Translations under genes and position numbers: made by a program
Notes under the pieces: model-generated
What the model was told of the DNA's origin: nothing
Seen by the model: the letters and a program-made list of their open reading frames with translations, nothing else
Databases searched by the model: none
Shown here: positions 1-9,554 of the stretch, one piece after another
How the letters are laid out: the number at the start of each line of letters is the position of its first letter
Numbering within the stretch: the first letter of the stretch is position 1
Source: Gammaproteobacteria bacterium
GTDB lineage: Bacteria; Pseudomonadota; Gammaproteobacteria; Steroidobacterales; Steroidobacteraceae
Direction: 5' to 3'
NCBI GenBank assembly: GCA_025357835.1
Contig: JANYLM010000104.1
Coordinates: 19,131 to 83,130, forward strand
DNA length: 64,000 nucleotides

Positions 1-32
1 ATCTATCGCGCCTACCGGGCTGAACCGATACC

Positions 33-758
33 GTGCAGCTTTTTCGATCGCTGCTTTTCACCACCTACATGATGGCATCGGCCTGCCTGTTCGGGGCGGC
101 AATGGCCTTGAGTTTTTGGCTGCCGTATCGCGCGCAATTCGCGATTGCGCGCAGCTGGGCGCGGATCTTATTATGGGTACTCGACCGCTTGTGCGGTCTG
201 AAGTACGTCGTAGAAGGCCGCGAGCGCATTCCGGCGGGCAATCACATCGTGATGAGCAATCACACTTCGGCGTGGGAAACCGTGGCGCAATTTCTGATTT
301 TCCCGCCGCAGGTCTGGGTGCTGAAACGAGAATTGCTGTGGATCCCCTTTGTGGGCTGGGGACTGAAACGGCTCAGGCCGATCGCGATCAACCGCGGCGA
401 GGGGCACCGGGCGGTGAACCAGGTGATCGAACAGGGCAAGGCGCGGCTGAGGGACGGCCTCTGGGTCATTATCTTCCCCGAAGGCACGCGAGTAGTTGCC
501 GGCGAAACCCGCAAATTCGGAGTAAGCGGCGCGATGCTTTCGATCGCCTCCGGCAAGAGCGTGGTGCCACTGTCGCACAATGCCGGCTCGTTCTGGCCCA
601 GACGCGGGTTTATGAAAAGGCCCGGCACGATACGCGTGGTCATCGGCGAACCCATCGAACCCGCGGACAAGGAACCTCGGCAACTAAACGAGGAAGTGAA
701 GCAATCCATCGAAGCGGGCCTTGCTCGCATTGCGGCGGCAGCCGGCGATACTCGCTAA
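33..758 (+). CDS. 1-acyl-sn-glycerol-3-phosphate acyltransferase (PlsC-like)
   Basis: 241 aa; SNHTSAWET (NHxxxxD/E-type) and FPEGTR motifs of PlsC acyltransferases. Confidence 0.9.
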   Translation: MQLFRSLLFTTYMMASACLFGAAMALSFWLPYRAQFAIARSWARILLWVLDRLCGLKYVVEGRERIPAGNHIVMSNHTSAWETVAQFLIFPPQVWVLKRELLWIPFVGWGLKRLRPIAINRGEGHRAVNQVIEQGKARLRDGLWVIIFPEGTRVVAGETRKFGVSGAMLSIASGKSVVPLSHNAGSFWPRRGFMKRPGTIRVVIGEPIEPADKEPRQLNEEVKQSIEAGLARIAAAAGDTR

Positions 759-1096
759 GCCCCGCGCAATCTTTGCGCAGTGATGCGAATCATTCCTCCC
801 GCAACGGTGGCACGACGCGCAGTCAGTCCGAGAGAACTTAAGCGTTCCACCACCCACTGGGGCGAGAGCCGCAGTTTGGAGTAGTTACTCACGCGTAGCC
901 GCCACGAGTCGCCTTCACGCTGGTGCAACTGATCATGGACCGTCACGGTGGTGTCTGCATATTCCAGAAAGCAGGTCAGTATTCTCTCTTGGTCACTGCG
1001 AACCATGATGAAGCGTGCATCGCCTTGTAAGGGCGCAGCGTAAATTGCGGCTGGCGCGGACCCTACGCATCGTATACTTTTAAGATTCATGCTCAC
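755..1096 (-). pseudogene. C-terminal fragment resembling a class I SAM-dependent methyltransferase
   Basis: 113 aa; lacks the N-terminal Rossmann/SAM motifs, tail resembles the C-terminus of SAM methyltransferases; start abuts the divergent exchanger gene. Confidence 0.4.
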
Positions 1097-2075
1097 AATT
1101 GTTCTGTTCCTTGGGTCGGCCGCCGCGATTTATTTTGCGTGTGAATTCTTCGTCAACGGCATTGAGTGGCTGGGCCGCAAGCTGGGGGTAGGAGAGACCG
1201 CTACCGGCACCATCCTGGCGGCTTTCGGCACCGCACTGCCGGAAACCGCGGTGACCTTCGTAGCCGTGGTTTTTGGACGCGATTCCGCGCAGAAGGACAT
1301 CGGCGTCGGCGCGGCCTTGGGCGGACCGTTGGTTCTCGCCACCATTTCCTACGCAGTCGTCGGCTTCGCCATGCTGTGGAACCGCCGGCGCCTCGGTCGC
1401 GCGACACAGGTCATCGAATGCGACCCGAACAAGCTGTGGCGCGATCAGGCCTGGTTCCTGTCCATTTTCGTGGCCAAGATTGCGCTCGGCCTGCTCGTGT
1501 TCGGTTACAAGCCTTGGCTGGGAGCATTATTTTTGCTCGCTTACGCGGTGTATTTGGCACGCGAACTGCGCGGTGCGCAGGTCTTGAACGAAGACGAACT
1601 CGTGCCCCTGAAGCTGCATCCCAGCGGCGACCCGGGCCTGGTATGGCCGCTGCTGCAAACCACTCTCGCCCTGCTCGCCATCGCGGTTGCGTCCAGAGTA
1701 TTCGTCGGTCAGCTCGAGGCCATAGGAATCTGGACCGGCCTGTCGCCGCAACTGGTGGCGCTGCTATTGAGCCCGGTGGCCACTGAATTGCCCGAGACCA
1801 TGAATGCGATCATCTGGGTGCGTCAGGGCAAGGAGCGCCTGGCACTTGCTAATATTTCGGGCGCGATGATGATACAGGCCACCGTCCCGACCGCTCTCGG
1901 CTTGTTCTTTACACCCTGGATGTTTTCGCGCGAGCTGATCGTCTCGGGAGTCATCACTATAGCGGCGGTTGCGGTGCTGCTGGGGCTGCTCTCCAAAAAT
2001 ACGGTTAATGCCCGATCGCTGATGCCGCTCGCCGGGCTGTACGCGATCTTTGTCGCCATCATCGCCATGATGTGA
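1089..2075 (+). CDS. Sodium/calcium exchanger (CaCA) family membrane protein
   Basis: 328 aa; two repeats with GTALPETA and PVATELPETMNA alpha-repeat motifs, many TM segments. Confidence 0.85.
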   Translation: MLTIVLFLGSAAAIYFACEFFVNGIEWLGRKLGVGETATGTILAAFGTALPETAVTFVAVVFGRDSAQKDIGVGAALGGPLVLATISYAVVGFAMLWNRRRLGRATQVIECDPNKLWRDQAWFLSIFVAKIALGLLVFGYKPWLGALFLLAYAVYLARELRGAQVLNEDELVPLKLHPSGDPGLVWPLLQTTLALLAIAVASRVFVGQLEAIGIWTGLSPQLVALLLSPVATELPETMNAIIWVRQGKERLALANISGAMMIQATVPTALGLFFTPWMFSRELIVSGVITIAAVAVLLGLLSKNTVNARSLMPLAGLYAIFVAIIAMM

Positions 2076-2094
2076 AATCACTCGACAGAGTAGG

Positions 2095-3954
2095 TCAATT
2101 CACCGTGGTGCTTACTGGTGTCGAAGTGATTCCGTTGGCGACAACGGCGAGCAAACTTGCGCCGGTTTCCGCGGCCGCCGGAACGTCGAAGGATGTGGAA
2201 ACGATCGTGGTGCCGGTCGCGACGCCCATGCTGCTGTGGTCGTGTGTTCGCGCGTAGATGATATGACCCGACGCCGTATTGGTGATACGCACCAGCGGAT
2301 AGTTGGTGGCGGCGTTGAGTTCGTCACCGAAAGCGGCGGCCTGCGACAAACCGTTCAACTTCATCCCTGCAATGACGTAAGTGGAGCCCCGCGTTACTGT
2401 CGCCGGTGCATTGGTAATCGTGGGGGCCCAGGCCGGATTGGCGCTGCCGTTGCCGCTGTAAATACTCGTGAGCCCCCCGGTTACAAGCGCCTGACCATTG
2501 GGCAGTGGCAGAACAAAGTATTGGGTAGTGCCGCCATTAATTGGCAAAGCCCCCGTAACCGACATCTTGGCGCCGTCGTATTCATAGAATTTGCCGGAGT
2601 CCGCGGCAATCAGCACATGACCGGAGGGAAGCAAGGCGGCGCTAGCATCAGCAACGTCGTCGCCGGCGCCAAAATCCGGTCCCGCCCTGAAGCTGCCCGA
2701 GGCCGCGGGCGTCGGTCCGGGGGTGTAGATAACGGTGTGGGCAGCCATTCCGTTGGCTGCCGCACCTGTGGCGAAGACCGTGCCATCGGGCAGCAGAATT
2801 GCAGGCCCTACTTCCCCCGGTGGAATGTAAGTGCCCGCCGGACCCGGACCGTAGCTCACACCGCCAACAACCTGAATCGGCGCTGGACCGTAACTTAGAC
2901 CGCCAGGCGCGCTAGAAGGCGATGTCAGTCCATCCGGCGTATTTCCATCGCTGTACCATAACGCGGCGAGTGAGTCGTAATGTTCGGCATGGCGCGGATC
3001 GCCGACATCGATGCTGAAGAGTTCACCGTCCGGCAAGAGGGTCCAGCCCTCTTCGGCGAAATCGTCCGCCTTGCCCGGGGCGGGGAGTGATGTCCAGGAC
3101 AAGTTGACTGGGTCGAGGCGCCACATAGTGCGGCCCAGCTTAGTGCCAAAAACGAAGCTGCCATCTGGCAGGACTGCTGAAGGCGAATCACCAATATAGT
3201 TGACCCCGGGCGGTGCGCCGATCATCGTCCAGCTGTCGGCGACGGGGTCATACACGGCCGACATGTTGGTCAGACCGCTGGGCGCGAAGGGCAGGCTGTA
3301 ATTATTCTGGTTATATTCGCCGCCGACGAACAGCACCCGACCGTCGGCCAGCACGGCCTGCGCGCCATCGGCAGGCGCGTAACCAGCCGGTGAGCTCGAA
3401 AGTCGGCGCCAGGTGCCGTTGATGTAGTTGCCCTGCGAGTCCGGCGTCAGATTGTAAAATACGCCGGCATCGCTGATTGACTGCATCATGACGCTGCCAT
3501 TGGTCAGTAACAGACTCAAATATCCGGGTTCGGGCGGTTGGTTCGCGAGAGCGGTGAACGGCACGGTCGTGCAGATGACGGCTACATTGGTCACATTCGC
3601 GTTACCCACCGTGCCGGAGCCATTAGTAACCACACAATTCTGCGAAGGTACAGAGGGCTGCGTTGCCACGACTACTGAATAAGCAGCGCCACTCCCGAGA
3701 CTAGCGGGAAAGATGAACGGACCCGGCGCGAACACTGCGAGGCCGGGGCCGCCGTCATTCTGCAATGCCAAGCCTGCGCCGCTAAGTCCTGAGACCATGC
3801 CGCTGACAGTGTAGGTGGTCAACGGCGTGGATGCACCGCCACCACCACATGCGACAAGAAGCGCAACTTGAATCGATGTGACCACTACTTTCGCGAAATA
3901 TTGAGGCTCTATGTTCTTGGTCACGTTTGCATTCCCGCGGGGTCGGTTGGACAT
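2095..3954 (-). CDS. Secreted Kelch/galactose-oxidase-like beta-propeller lipoprotein
   Basis: 619 aa from ATG at 3954; lipobox-like LLVACGGGG, repeated LPDGxVxxxGG propeller motifs. Confidence 0.7.
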   Translation of the reverse strand: MSNRPRGNANVTKNIEPQYFAKVVVTSIQVALLVACGGGGASTPLTTYTVSGMVSGLSGAGLALQNDGGPGLAVFAPGPFIFPASLGSGAAYSVVVATQPSVPSQNCVVTNGSGTVGNANVTNVAVICTTVPFTALANQPPEPGYLSLLLTNGSVMMQSISDAGVFYNLTPDSQGNYINGTWRRLSSSPAGYAPADGAQAVLADGRVLFVGGEYNQNNYSLPFAPSGLTNMSAVYDPVADSWTMIGAPPGVNYIGDSPSAVLPDGSFVFGTKLGRTMWRLDPVNLSWTSLPAPGKADDFAEEGWTLLPDGELFSIDVGDPRHAEHYDSLAALWYSDGNTPDGLTSPSSAPGGLSYGPAPIQVVGGVSYGPGPAGTYIPPGEVGPAILLPDGTVFATGAAANGMAAHTVIYTPGPTPAASGSFRAGPDFGAGDDVADASAALLPSGHVLIAADSGKFYEYDGAKMSVTGALPINGGTTQYFVLPLPNGQALVTGGLTSIYSGNGSANPAWAPTITNAPATVTRGSTYVIAGMKLNGLSQAAAFGDELNAATNYPLVRITNTASGHIIYARTHDHSSMGVATGTTIVSTSFDVPAAAETGASLLAVVANGITSTPVSTTVN

Positions 3955-4069
3955 AACGTAGTGAAGCATCGGTTTGGCGCGCGTGCCCCACGAAGCTGCT
4001 TGATCCACATCATCGATTCCCTCCGACTAACGAAGACTACCCGCCGTGCGCTCAAACCGTCGGTCAGAC
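3951..4069 (-). repeat. Degenerate attC-like site (site E)
   Basis: Minus strand: GTCTGAC-CGACGGTTTGAGCGC ... GCGCCAAACCGATGC...GTTATGT; arms CGGTTTGaGCGC/GCGC-CAAACCG pair with one extrahelical base; ATG of the downstream ORF overlaps GTTATG. Confidence 0.5.
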
Positions 4070-4234
4070 CGCGTGCAACACCGCGAGTCGAGTCGACAGA
4101 GGGAGCTCCACAGGAACGAAGCGCTCACCTCGAATGCCGATAGCGGTTGCGAAATACGTCGACTCGGCGTCGCTGAATTGGGTCTACGACATACGCCAGC
4201 GCACTCAGTCCAACTATCCCAATGCACGGATGTT

Positions 4235-4798
4235 TTATTTCAGACGCGACCAGACCAGCGTCCTAGTGACGGGCGTACCATCTCCCTGAGTTGTTGTGAA
4301 TTTTATCGTTAGAGCGTCACCGTCGACAGCAATGTGCCTGGTGATGTTCTTTCCGACATCGCCCGGGAACAGTGCGCTTTCAAGGTGATGCGTCACGATG
4401 CCTTGCGCTTCATCCACGGTGTAAGTTCCGAAATAGGCGTCGTAACCCAGCACCGTCTGTGACGTATCGTTCGTTCCTTTTATTGTGATCGCCTTGCGGC
4501 AGTCGTCCGCTAGCATGTCCACTGATCGGCCAGGCCTCGACAGTTGTGCCGCGACGTGTCCGTAAGGGTCGTATATTAGAATTCCTTTTGGCGTTGCCGA
4601 CAGACCCGGATCGACGATAACCTTCCCGTCGGTAGTGGTTGTCACTCTGGACTTAAGGCTCCATCCGCCGATCAGCAGAGCCGAAATGCTACGCCCCGGA
4701 AGGAGAGATGAGTTATCCGATGCATGGGTCGATTGTCCCAGCATCGTGTAGGCAATCGCGATGACAGTCAATGCAGCTAAACTCGGTTGTCGCGTCAC
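4235..4798 (-). CDS. Lipocalin-like domain secreted protein
   Basis: 187 aa, GTG start, signal peptide, LIGGWSLKSRVTTT... and GILIYDPYGHVAAQL typical of lipocalin-like domain proteins. Confidence 0.65.
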   Translation of the reverse strand: MTRQPSLAALTVIAIAYTMLGQSTHASDNSSLLPGRSISALLIGGWSLKSRVTTTTDGKVIVDPGLSATPKGILIYDPYGHVAAQLSRPGRSVDMLADDCRKAITIKGTNDTSQTVLGYDAYFGTYTVDEAQGIVTHHLESALFPGDVGKNITRHIAVDGDALTIKFTTTQGDGTPVTRTLVWSRLK

Positions 4799-4891
4799 GC
4801 CGTGTACCCCTTAGTTTTTACGAGAATAATCCTGACTCACAAGTCAACTTGCACCCGTATTTCAAAACGGGTGATTCCCCAAAAAGCTTGG

Positions 4892-5293
4892 TTAGACACG
4901 CTGAGACCAATAGTCATGTGCGACCGGCAGTTTCGCAAGAACCTCGTTCGCGACGTCACCGTATCTGCCATTCTCGAATCGAAACCAACTGTCAGTGCCA
5001 GATCCTTCGCCAGGCTTTATGCGAAACCGATCATTGGGATGAATGTCCCAAGCTCTGACCTTAGATGCCGGAATGTGTTTACCGAAGTGCGTTGTTGTCC
5101 CGCCGATACCGCACCGAGATATCTCAATCAGGAAGCCGCCCCCGTTTACGTCGAATTGGAACGTCAGCAATTCGACGTGCGTGACGTGCACCCGCCTAAA
5201 GTGCGGATAAGAGCCCGTGAAGCCGCTTTCGCGGAGCACTGGCACGACGGAAGCCTTTAACGCTACGTCCATGGATTCACGCGGTGACAGCAT
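4892..5293 (-). CDS. DUF4304-like protein
   Basis: 133 aa; layout resembles DUF4304 proteins; stop codon overlaps GTCTAAC (4891-4897). Confidence 0.55.
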   Translation of the reverse strand: MLSPRESMDVALKASVVPVLRESGFTGSYPHFRRVHVTHVELLTFQFDVNGGGFLIEISRCGIGGTTTHFGKHIPASKVRAWDIHPNDRFRIKPGEGSGTDSWFRFENGRYGDVANEVLAKLPVAHDYWSQRV

Positions 5294-5298
5294 TGTGT

Positions 5299-5427
5299 GT
5301 TTAACGATTAGGTGGAGCGGCGCGGGGCTGCGCCAACGACCAACGATGCCGATTTAATTCAATCATCGATCCCCTCCTTGGCTCAACGAAGACGTGGCCA
5401 CGCGATCGCTCGAACCGCTAGTTAGGC
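5299..5427 (-). repeat. attC-like recombination site (site C)
   Basis: Minus strand: GCCTAAC-TAGCGGTTCGAGCGATCGCG ... CGCGCCGCTCCACCTAATC-GTTTAAC... ; R''=GCCTAAC, R'=GTTAAAC, inner arms pair imperfectly; next ORF starts 6 nt downstream. Confidence 0.65.
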
Positions 5428-5476
5428 TTCACGAAACGCAATCAGCTTCGTATTTCGCCACAGGTTGTTAGCCGAT

Positions 5477-5947
5477 TCAGTATCCCCTGACTACTATAGA
5501 CAAAACCATACCGCCCAGTTCCATATCTTCGGTGTAATCGATATCCACACTATCACCCCGATTTTCGGTGCCATACGACATCGACAGCGATATGACGTGC
5601 AGCTGTGTTCGTGGGGAAAATCGCGTTCTTGAGGAGAGGCAAGAGATCACCTCCTTGGCGTTATTTCCTGCGAATTCGGTGGCACCATGCCCCATGAGGC
5701 AGGCGCACACTTTTTTGGCCGATTCGTAACCATTGTGCTCACAACGTTTGGCCGCCAAGGCCGGATCGCCCTCGCCGTTGAAGTTGCTACCCCAACTGGT
5801 GTGGAACTTTAGGCCTCGTTCTTCATTTGGTTTGACTGACTCAACAAATTCGAGCAGCGGCCCGCATAAACCGTTGCTGGCCTGCGCAGTTTCGTGCCCA
5901 GACAAATATAGCGCGCCGAGAACCACAGGAAAAGCGAGGCGTAGCAT
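5477..5947 (-). CDS. Small secreted protein of unknown function
   Basis: 156 aa from ATG 5947 (MLRLAFPVVLGALYLSGHETAQA signal peptide), several Cys; start 6 nt from attC-like R' box. Confidence 0.5.
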   Translation of the reverse strand: MLRLAFPVVLGALYLSGHETAQASNGLCGPLLEFVESVKPNEERGLKFHTSWGSNFNGEGDPALAAKRCEHNGYESAKKVCACLMGHGATEFAGNNAKEVISCLSSRTRFSPRTQLHVISLSMSYGTENRGDSVDIDYTEDMELGGMVLSIVVRGY

Positions 5948-5952
5948 TTGCG

Positions 5953-6080
5953 GCCTAACGATCAGGCTGAACGACGCGCGGCGGCGTTGCCGATGAACGA
6001 AGGCACTTGATCCCCATCCTCGACCTCGCTGGACCCTTACCGAAGTTGCACCGCGTGATCGTTCCAGCCGTTGATTAGAC
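5953..6080 (-). repeat. attC-like recombination site (site B)
   Basis: Minus strand: GTCTAAT-CAACGGCTGGAACGATCACGCGG ... CCGCGCGTCGTTCAGCCTGATC-GTTAGGC; arms GGCTGgAACGA/TCGTTCAGCC with one extrahelical G; stop codon of preceding ORF lies in GTCTAA. Confidence 0.7.
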
Positions 6081-6362
6081 GCCGGACGCATTTACGCGAC
6101 GTCGCCGCCTTTGATACGCCATGATAATTCCCCAAACGGCGAGGGCTGGGAAAGCCAACACCCATAGGAAGCAAAAACAATTGGCAAGCCACGCTAATAT
6201 CCCGTCCGGCGCTATACCAAGAAACTGAGGCAGTTCCGAGACGCACCCTTTACTACCAGTTGTGCGGTCCACGACAAGCAGTAGACGGTTGTGCGAATTG
6301 AGCCATACCGAAAGTACTCCAGCGCTTAACAGAACTACGAAGATCGACTGGGGCGATTTCAT
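6075..6362 (-). CDS. Small two-TM membrane protein, unknown function
   Basis: 95 aa with two hydrophobic segments; ATG 4 nt after GTTAGGC. Confidence 0.5.
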   Translation of the reverse strand: MKSPQSIFVVLLSAGVLSVWLNSHNRLLLVVDRTTGSKGCVSELPQFLGIAPDGILAWLANCFCFLWVLAFPALAVWGIIMAYQRRRRRVNASGV

Positions 6363-6366
6363 AGGC

Positions 6367-6373
6367 GCCTAAC
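6367..6373 (-). repeat. attC-like R' core (GTTAGGC) with AATTAATTAAGC arm, partner not found (site A)
   Basis: Plus strand GCCTAACAATTAATTAAGC resembles the common attC half-site GCCTAACAATTCATTCAAGC. Confidence 0.45.
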
Positions 6374-6479
6374 AATTAATTAAGCGACGGATGTGGGGCA
6401 TAACTCCCAGACCGGATGCAACACATTTTGTTGCGGCGTGTGGTGCGCGATTGCCCGATCCGCCGCTCCGTGTGGCTGT

Positions 6480-7469
6480 TTACGCTACGGGTGGAGTAAG
6501 TCCGCCGAGCACTTGCAGGTAGCGCGCACGCTCGATATTGCCACCGCTCAGTACCACGGCAACATTCTTGTTCGCCATCCGCTGGCGCTCTTGCAATAAG
6601 GCCGCCAGCGGAGCCGCCCCCGCGCCCTCTGTCACCTGGTGTGCGTCGTCGAAATACACCCTTATCGCCTCGGCGATTTCGTCCTCACTGACCTCCACGA
6701 TGCGAGCAGCCCCACGACATATGGTTGCGATTGCCTCGGCATTGGGTTCTCGCGTCGCCAAGCCATCGGCAAAGGTTCGTGCCGACGGCGCGTTGGTGGC
6801 GCGACCGGCGGCGAAGGACAGCGCTGTGGCCGGAGCCTTGGCTGCGCCCACGCCGATGATTTCCGTCCTCAGGCCCAACAGGTCTCGCACGGTAAGCAAT
6901 CCGGAGATACCGGACCCCATTCCCACACCGACATACACGGCGTCCAAGTCGCCAACCGCCCGGAACAGTTCGAGGGCGTATGTGGCGACCCCGGTGACTA
7001 GGTCCTTGTGGAATGAGGGGACAAAGTGCAAACCCTCCGCTGCCGCCACTCGAAAGGCCTCGTGCTTTGCTTCGTCGAAGTCCTTGCCGAACTCGACCAC
7101 CCGGGCGCCGAAGGCGGCGATTGCGGAATTCTGGTCGAGGGAGTTGTTGTGGGGCACATAGATTGTCGCCGGAATCCCGCTGCGCGCAGCGGCGAAGGCA
7201 ATGGACTGACCATGATTGCCGCGCGTCGCCGAAATGACTCCGGGGATTTTTGGATCGGCACGCTGCAGGCGATCCAAGTACACCAGCCCCCCGCGGACTT
7301 TGAATGCGCCGGTGGGGGTGTGATTCTCGTGTTTCACCCACACCGTGCAGCCGGCACGTTTTTTAAGCTTCGGCCAGGCGTATTGCGGCGTCGGCGGCAC
7401 CACTCGATGCACCAGCGTCGCGGCCTGCTCCAATTCTGTCATCCCAAATGCGGTTTCGTACGAATTCAC
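6480..7469 (-). CDS. PLP-dependent threonine/serine dehydratase-like protein
   Basis: 329 aa; KHENHTPTGAFKVRG lysine motif, SGGNIE near C-terminus. Confidence 0.85.
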   Translation of the reverse strand: MNSYETAFGMTELEQAATLVHRVVPPTPQYAWPKLKKRAGCTVWVKHENHTPTGAFKVRGGLVYLDRLQRADPKIPGVISATRGNHGQSIAFAAARSGIPATIYVPHNNSLDQNSAIAAFGARVVEFGKDFDEAKHEAFRVAAAEGLHFVPSFHKDLVTGVATYALELFRAVGDLDAVYVGVGMGSGISGLLTVRDLLGLRTEIIGVGAAKAPATALSFAAGRATNAPSARTFADGLATREPNAEAIATICRGAARIVEVSEDEIAEAIRVYFDDAHQVTEGAGAAPLAALLQERQRMANKNVAVVLSGGNIERARYLQVLGGLTPPVA

Positions 7470-7561
7470 GGCGTGGCCTTCGATGAGACGCCTGGTAGGC
7501 GCGAAAACTGGTCATGCCCAATTGATGGGCTTAGCAGGGGGTTTTGGTCGTGGACATTTCG

Positions 7562-8962
7562 CTAGGCTGCGGCTCGACAGCGCGATTCGAGGAATCGCCA
7601 CAGAATCGGCTCATCGCCATACGCCGCGTTGATTCTTAGATACCCGTGGCCCTGGCCGCTGATCGAGAACATCGTGCCCTTGGCCAGCAGAATGCCGATC
7701 GCCCGCGCATCGACGCAAAGCCGCTCCGGGTCAACGCCCGTTGGCAGCCGGCACCAAAGGAAAATACCGTCCGTCGCCGACTGCTCGATGATTAAACCCG
7801 CACGGCGCAGCGCGGCTATCGACGTCGCGCGTGCGGGCCCGAGCCGATCGCGCAGCCGCTCGGTGTGTTTGCGATATTTGCCGCTGGCGAGCAGCTCACG
7901 GAGGACGAATTCATCCAGTGCCGATCCCGAAAGAACCGCGAGAATCTTCGAGTCGACTAACTGAGGAACCAGCGCCTCCGGAGCCGCGATAAACCCGATG
8001 CGCATACCGGGCCCCAGAACTTTCGTAAAGCTGCCGACATACAGCACTCGCTTCAGCTCATCGATTTGCGCGAGTGACACGACGGGTCGCGGCGCGAGGT
8101 CGGTATACACATGATCCTCTACCACGACGAAATTATACTTTTCGGCCAGGGTCAGAATGCCGTGGCAGTTCGCCGCGGTGGCGCTGGTTCCAGTCGGATT
8201 GTGGAGTACGGTTTGGGTGACGAACATGCGCGGCCGATGCAGGCGAGCGGCCGATTCGAGTGCGTCTAAGTCCGTGCCCTCCGCTATGCGCGGAATCGGG
8301 ATCAGGTGCGCACTGTGCGCTCGAAGCTGCGCATGCAGAACGAAGTAGCCCGGATCATCGACCAGTACGCTGTCGTTGGGCTTCAACAAGGTTCGGGCAA
8401 TCAAATCGAAGGCATGCGATGCGCCGAAGGTGACGACAATGCAGCGGGCCGCAATGGGAACGCCTGCCATTCGAATCCGCTCTGCAAGCAATTCCCGTAG
8501 ACCGGGGTCACCCTGTACCGGGGCCGACTCGAGCAATACGCCGGATCTCGCGACCTTCGACAATATGGATGACGGCACCGCGTCGGTCAGCCAACTACCC
8601 GGCAGGAAGCCGGATCCGGCAGGGACCGCGAAGTGATGTTGCTCCAGAGTCTGGCGGGCGAAGCCGAGGATGGGGTCCAAGCTCGCCAGCGGTCCCAGCT
8701 CGATCCGCGGCGCCGCGGCGCGGTTTCGAGCCGGCGCCACAAAGTAGCCGGCGCCGGCCCTGGCATCGATCAGCCCCTTGGCGCTGAGCCTCTCGAAAGC
8801 CGACGTGACCGTATAAACACTGACCCCGACGCGATGCGCCAGCTGGCGCACCGAGGGCAGTCGTGAGCCTTCGGGAAGCCGTCCGGACTCAATGAGTTCG
8901 CTAACTCGCTCGACCAGCTGGTCGGCGAGTGGTATGGGCGATTTGCGCACGACACTAAACAC
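7562..8962 (-). CDS. MocR-type (GntR HTH + aminotransferase-like) transcriptional regulator
   Basis: 466 aa; GntR wHTH N-terminus, class I aminotransferase fold with SFTKVLGPGMRIGF. Confidence 0.9.
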   Translation of the reverse strand: MFSVVRKSPIPLADQLVERVSELIESGRLPEGSRLPSVRQLAHRVGVSVYTVTSAFERLSAKGLIDARAGAGYFVAPARNRAAAPRIELGPLASLDPILGFARQTLEQHHFAVPAGSGFLPGSWLTDAVPSSILSKVARSGVLLESAPVQGDPGLRELLAERIRMAGVPIAARCIVVTFGASHAFDLIARTLLKPNDSVLVDDPGYFVLHAQLRAHSAHLIPIPRIAEGTDLDALESAARLHRPRMFVTQTVLHNPTGTSATAANCHGILTLAEKYNFVVVEDHVYTDLAPRPVVSLAQIDELKRVLYVGSFTKVLGPGMRIGFIAAPEALVPQLVDSKILAVLSGSALDEFVLRELLASGKYRKHTERLRDRLGPARATSIAALRRAGLIIEQSATDGIFLWCRLPTGVDPERLCVDARAIGILLAKGTMFSISGQGHGYLRINAAYGDEPILWRFLESRCRAAA

Positions 8963-8963
8963 A

Positions 8964-9554
8964 TCAACCTCGCAAACTCAGTACGGCCGTGAGGACCAGA
9001 AGTGTACTCATAGTCAGATTGAATACTCTTCTATAGGTCGGCCGCAACAGCAGGTGTCTAACTCCGCTGCCGAACAGAGCCCAGACACTGACGCAGGGAA
9101 GGTTTACGACAAGAAACAGTCCACCCACCACCAAAAAGAGAAGTGGGAACGGCGTGTGCCGCGGTAGAAACACGGCTGCGGTTGTAATTGCCATGACCCA
9201 GGCCTTGGGATTGATCGCCTGAAAGAGCATGGCCAGCCAAATCGTGAAAGGCCGGCGCGTCTCGGTCTCTGCCACAGTACTTGCATTCAGCAGCTGCCAC
9301 GCAAGGTACAGGAGGTAGGCGGCCCCGCCCCAGGCCAGCACGGTATGTAGTATGGGAAACTCTTGAAAGACGATGCCGAGCCCAAGCGCGGTGAGCACCA
9401 TTTGCAGCGCCGCACCGAGGCCGATGCCGAAGATATGCGGCAGAGTCGCTCGATATCCAAAGGATGCCCCGGAGGCCGTCACCATGACATTGTTCGGACC
9501 CGGCGTAATCGACATCACGGCGTAGTACGTTGCTAGTGCGGGCAGGTCGATCAC
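8964..9554 (-). CDS. LysE family amino acid exporter
   Basis: 196 aa; SITPGPNNVMV motif and multiple TMs. Confidence 0.9.
   Translation of the reverse strand: MIDLPALATYYAVMSITPGPNNVMVTASGASFGYRATLPHIFGIGLGAALQMVLTALGLGIVFQEFPILHTVLAWGGAAYLLYLAWQLLNASTVAETETRRPFTIWLAMLFQAINPKAWVMAITTAAVFLPRHTPFPLLFLVVGGLFLVVNLPCVSVWALFGSGVRHLLLRPTYRRVFNLTMSTLLVLTAVLSLRG

Noticed and set aside
4799-4897. Complete attC between the DUF4304-like and lipocalin-like ORFs
   Set aside because: Only the GTCTAAC box at 4891-4897 is clear; no GTTRRRY partner or paired arm near the next start codon
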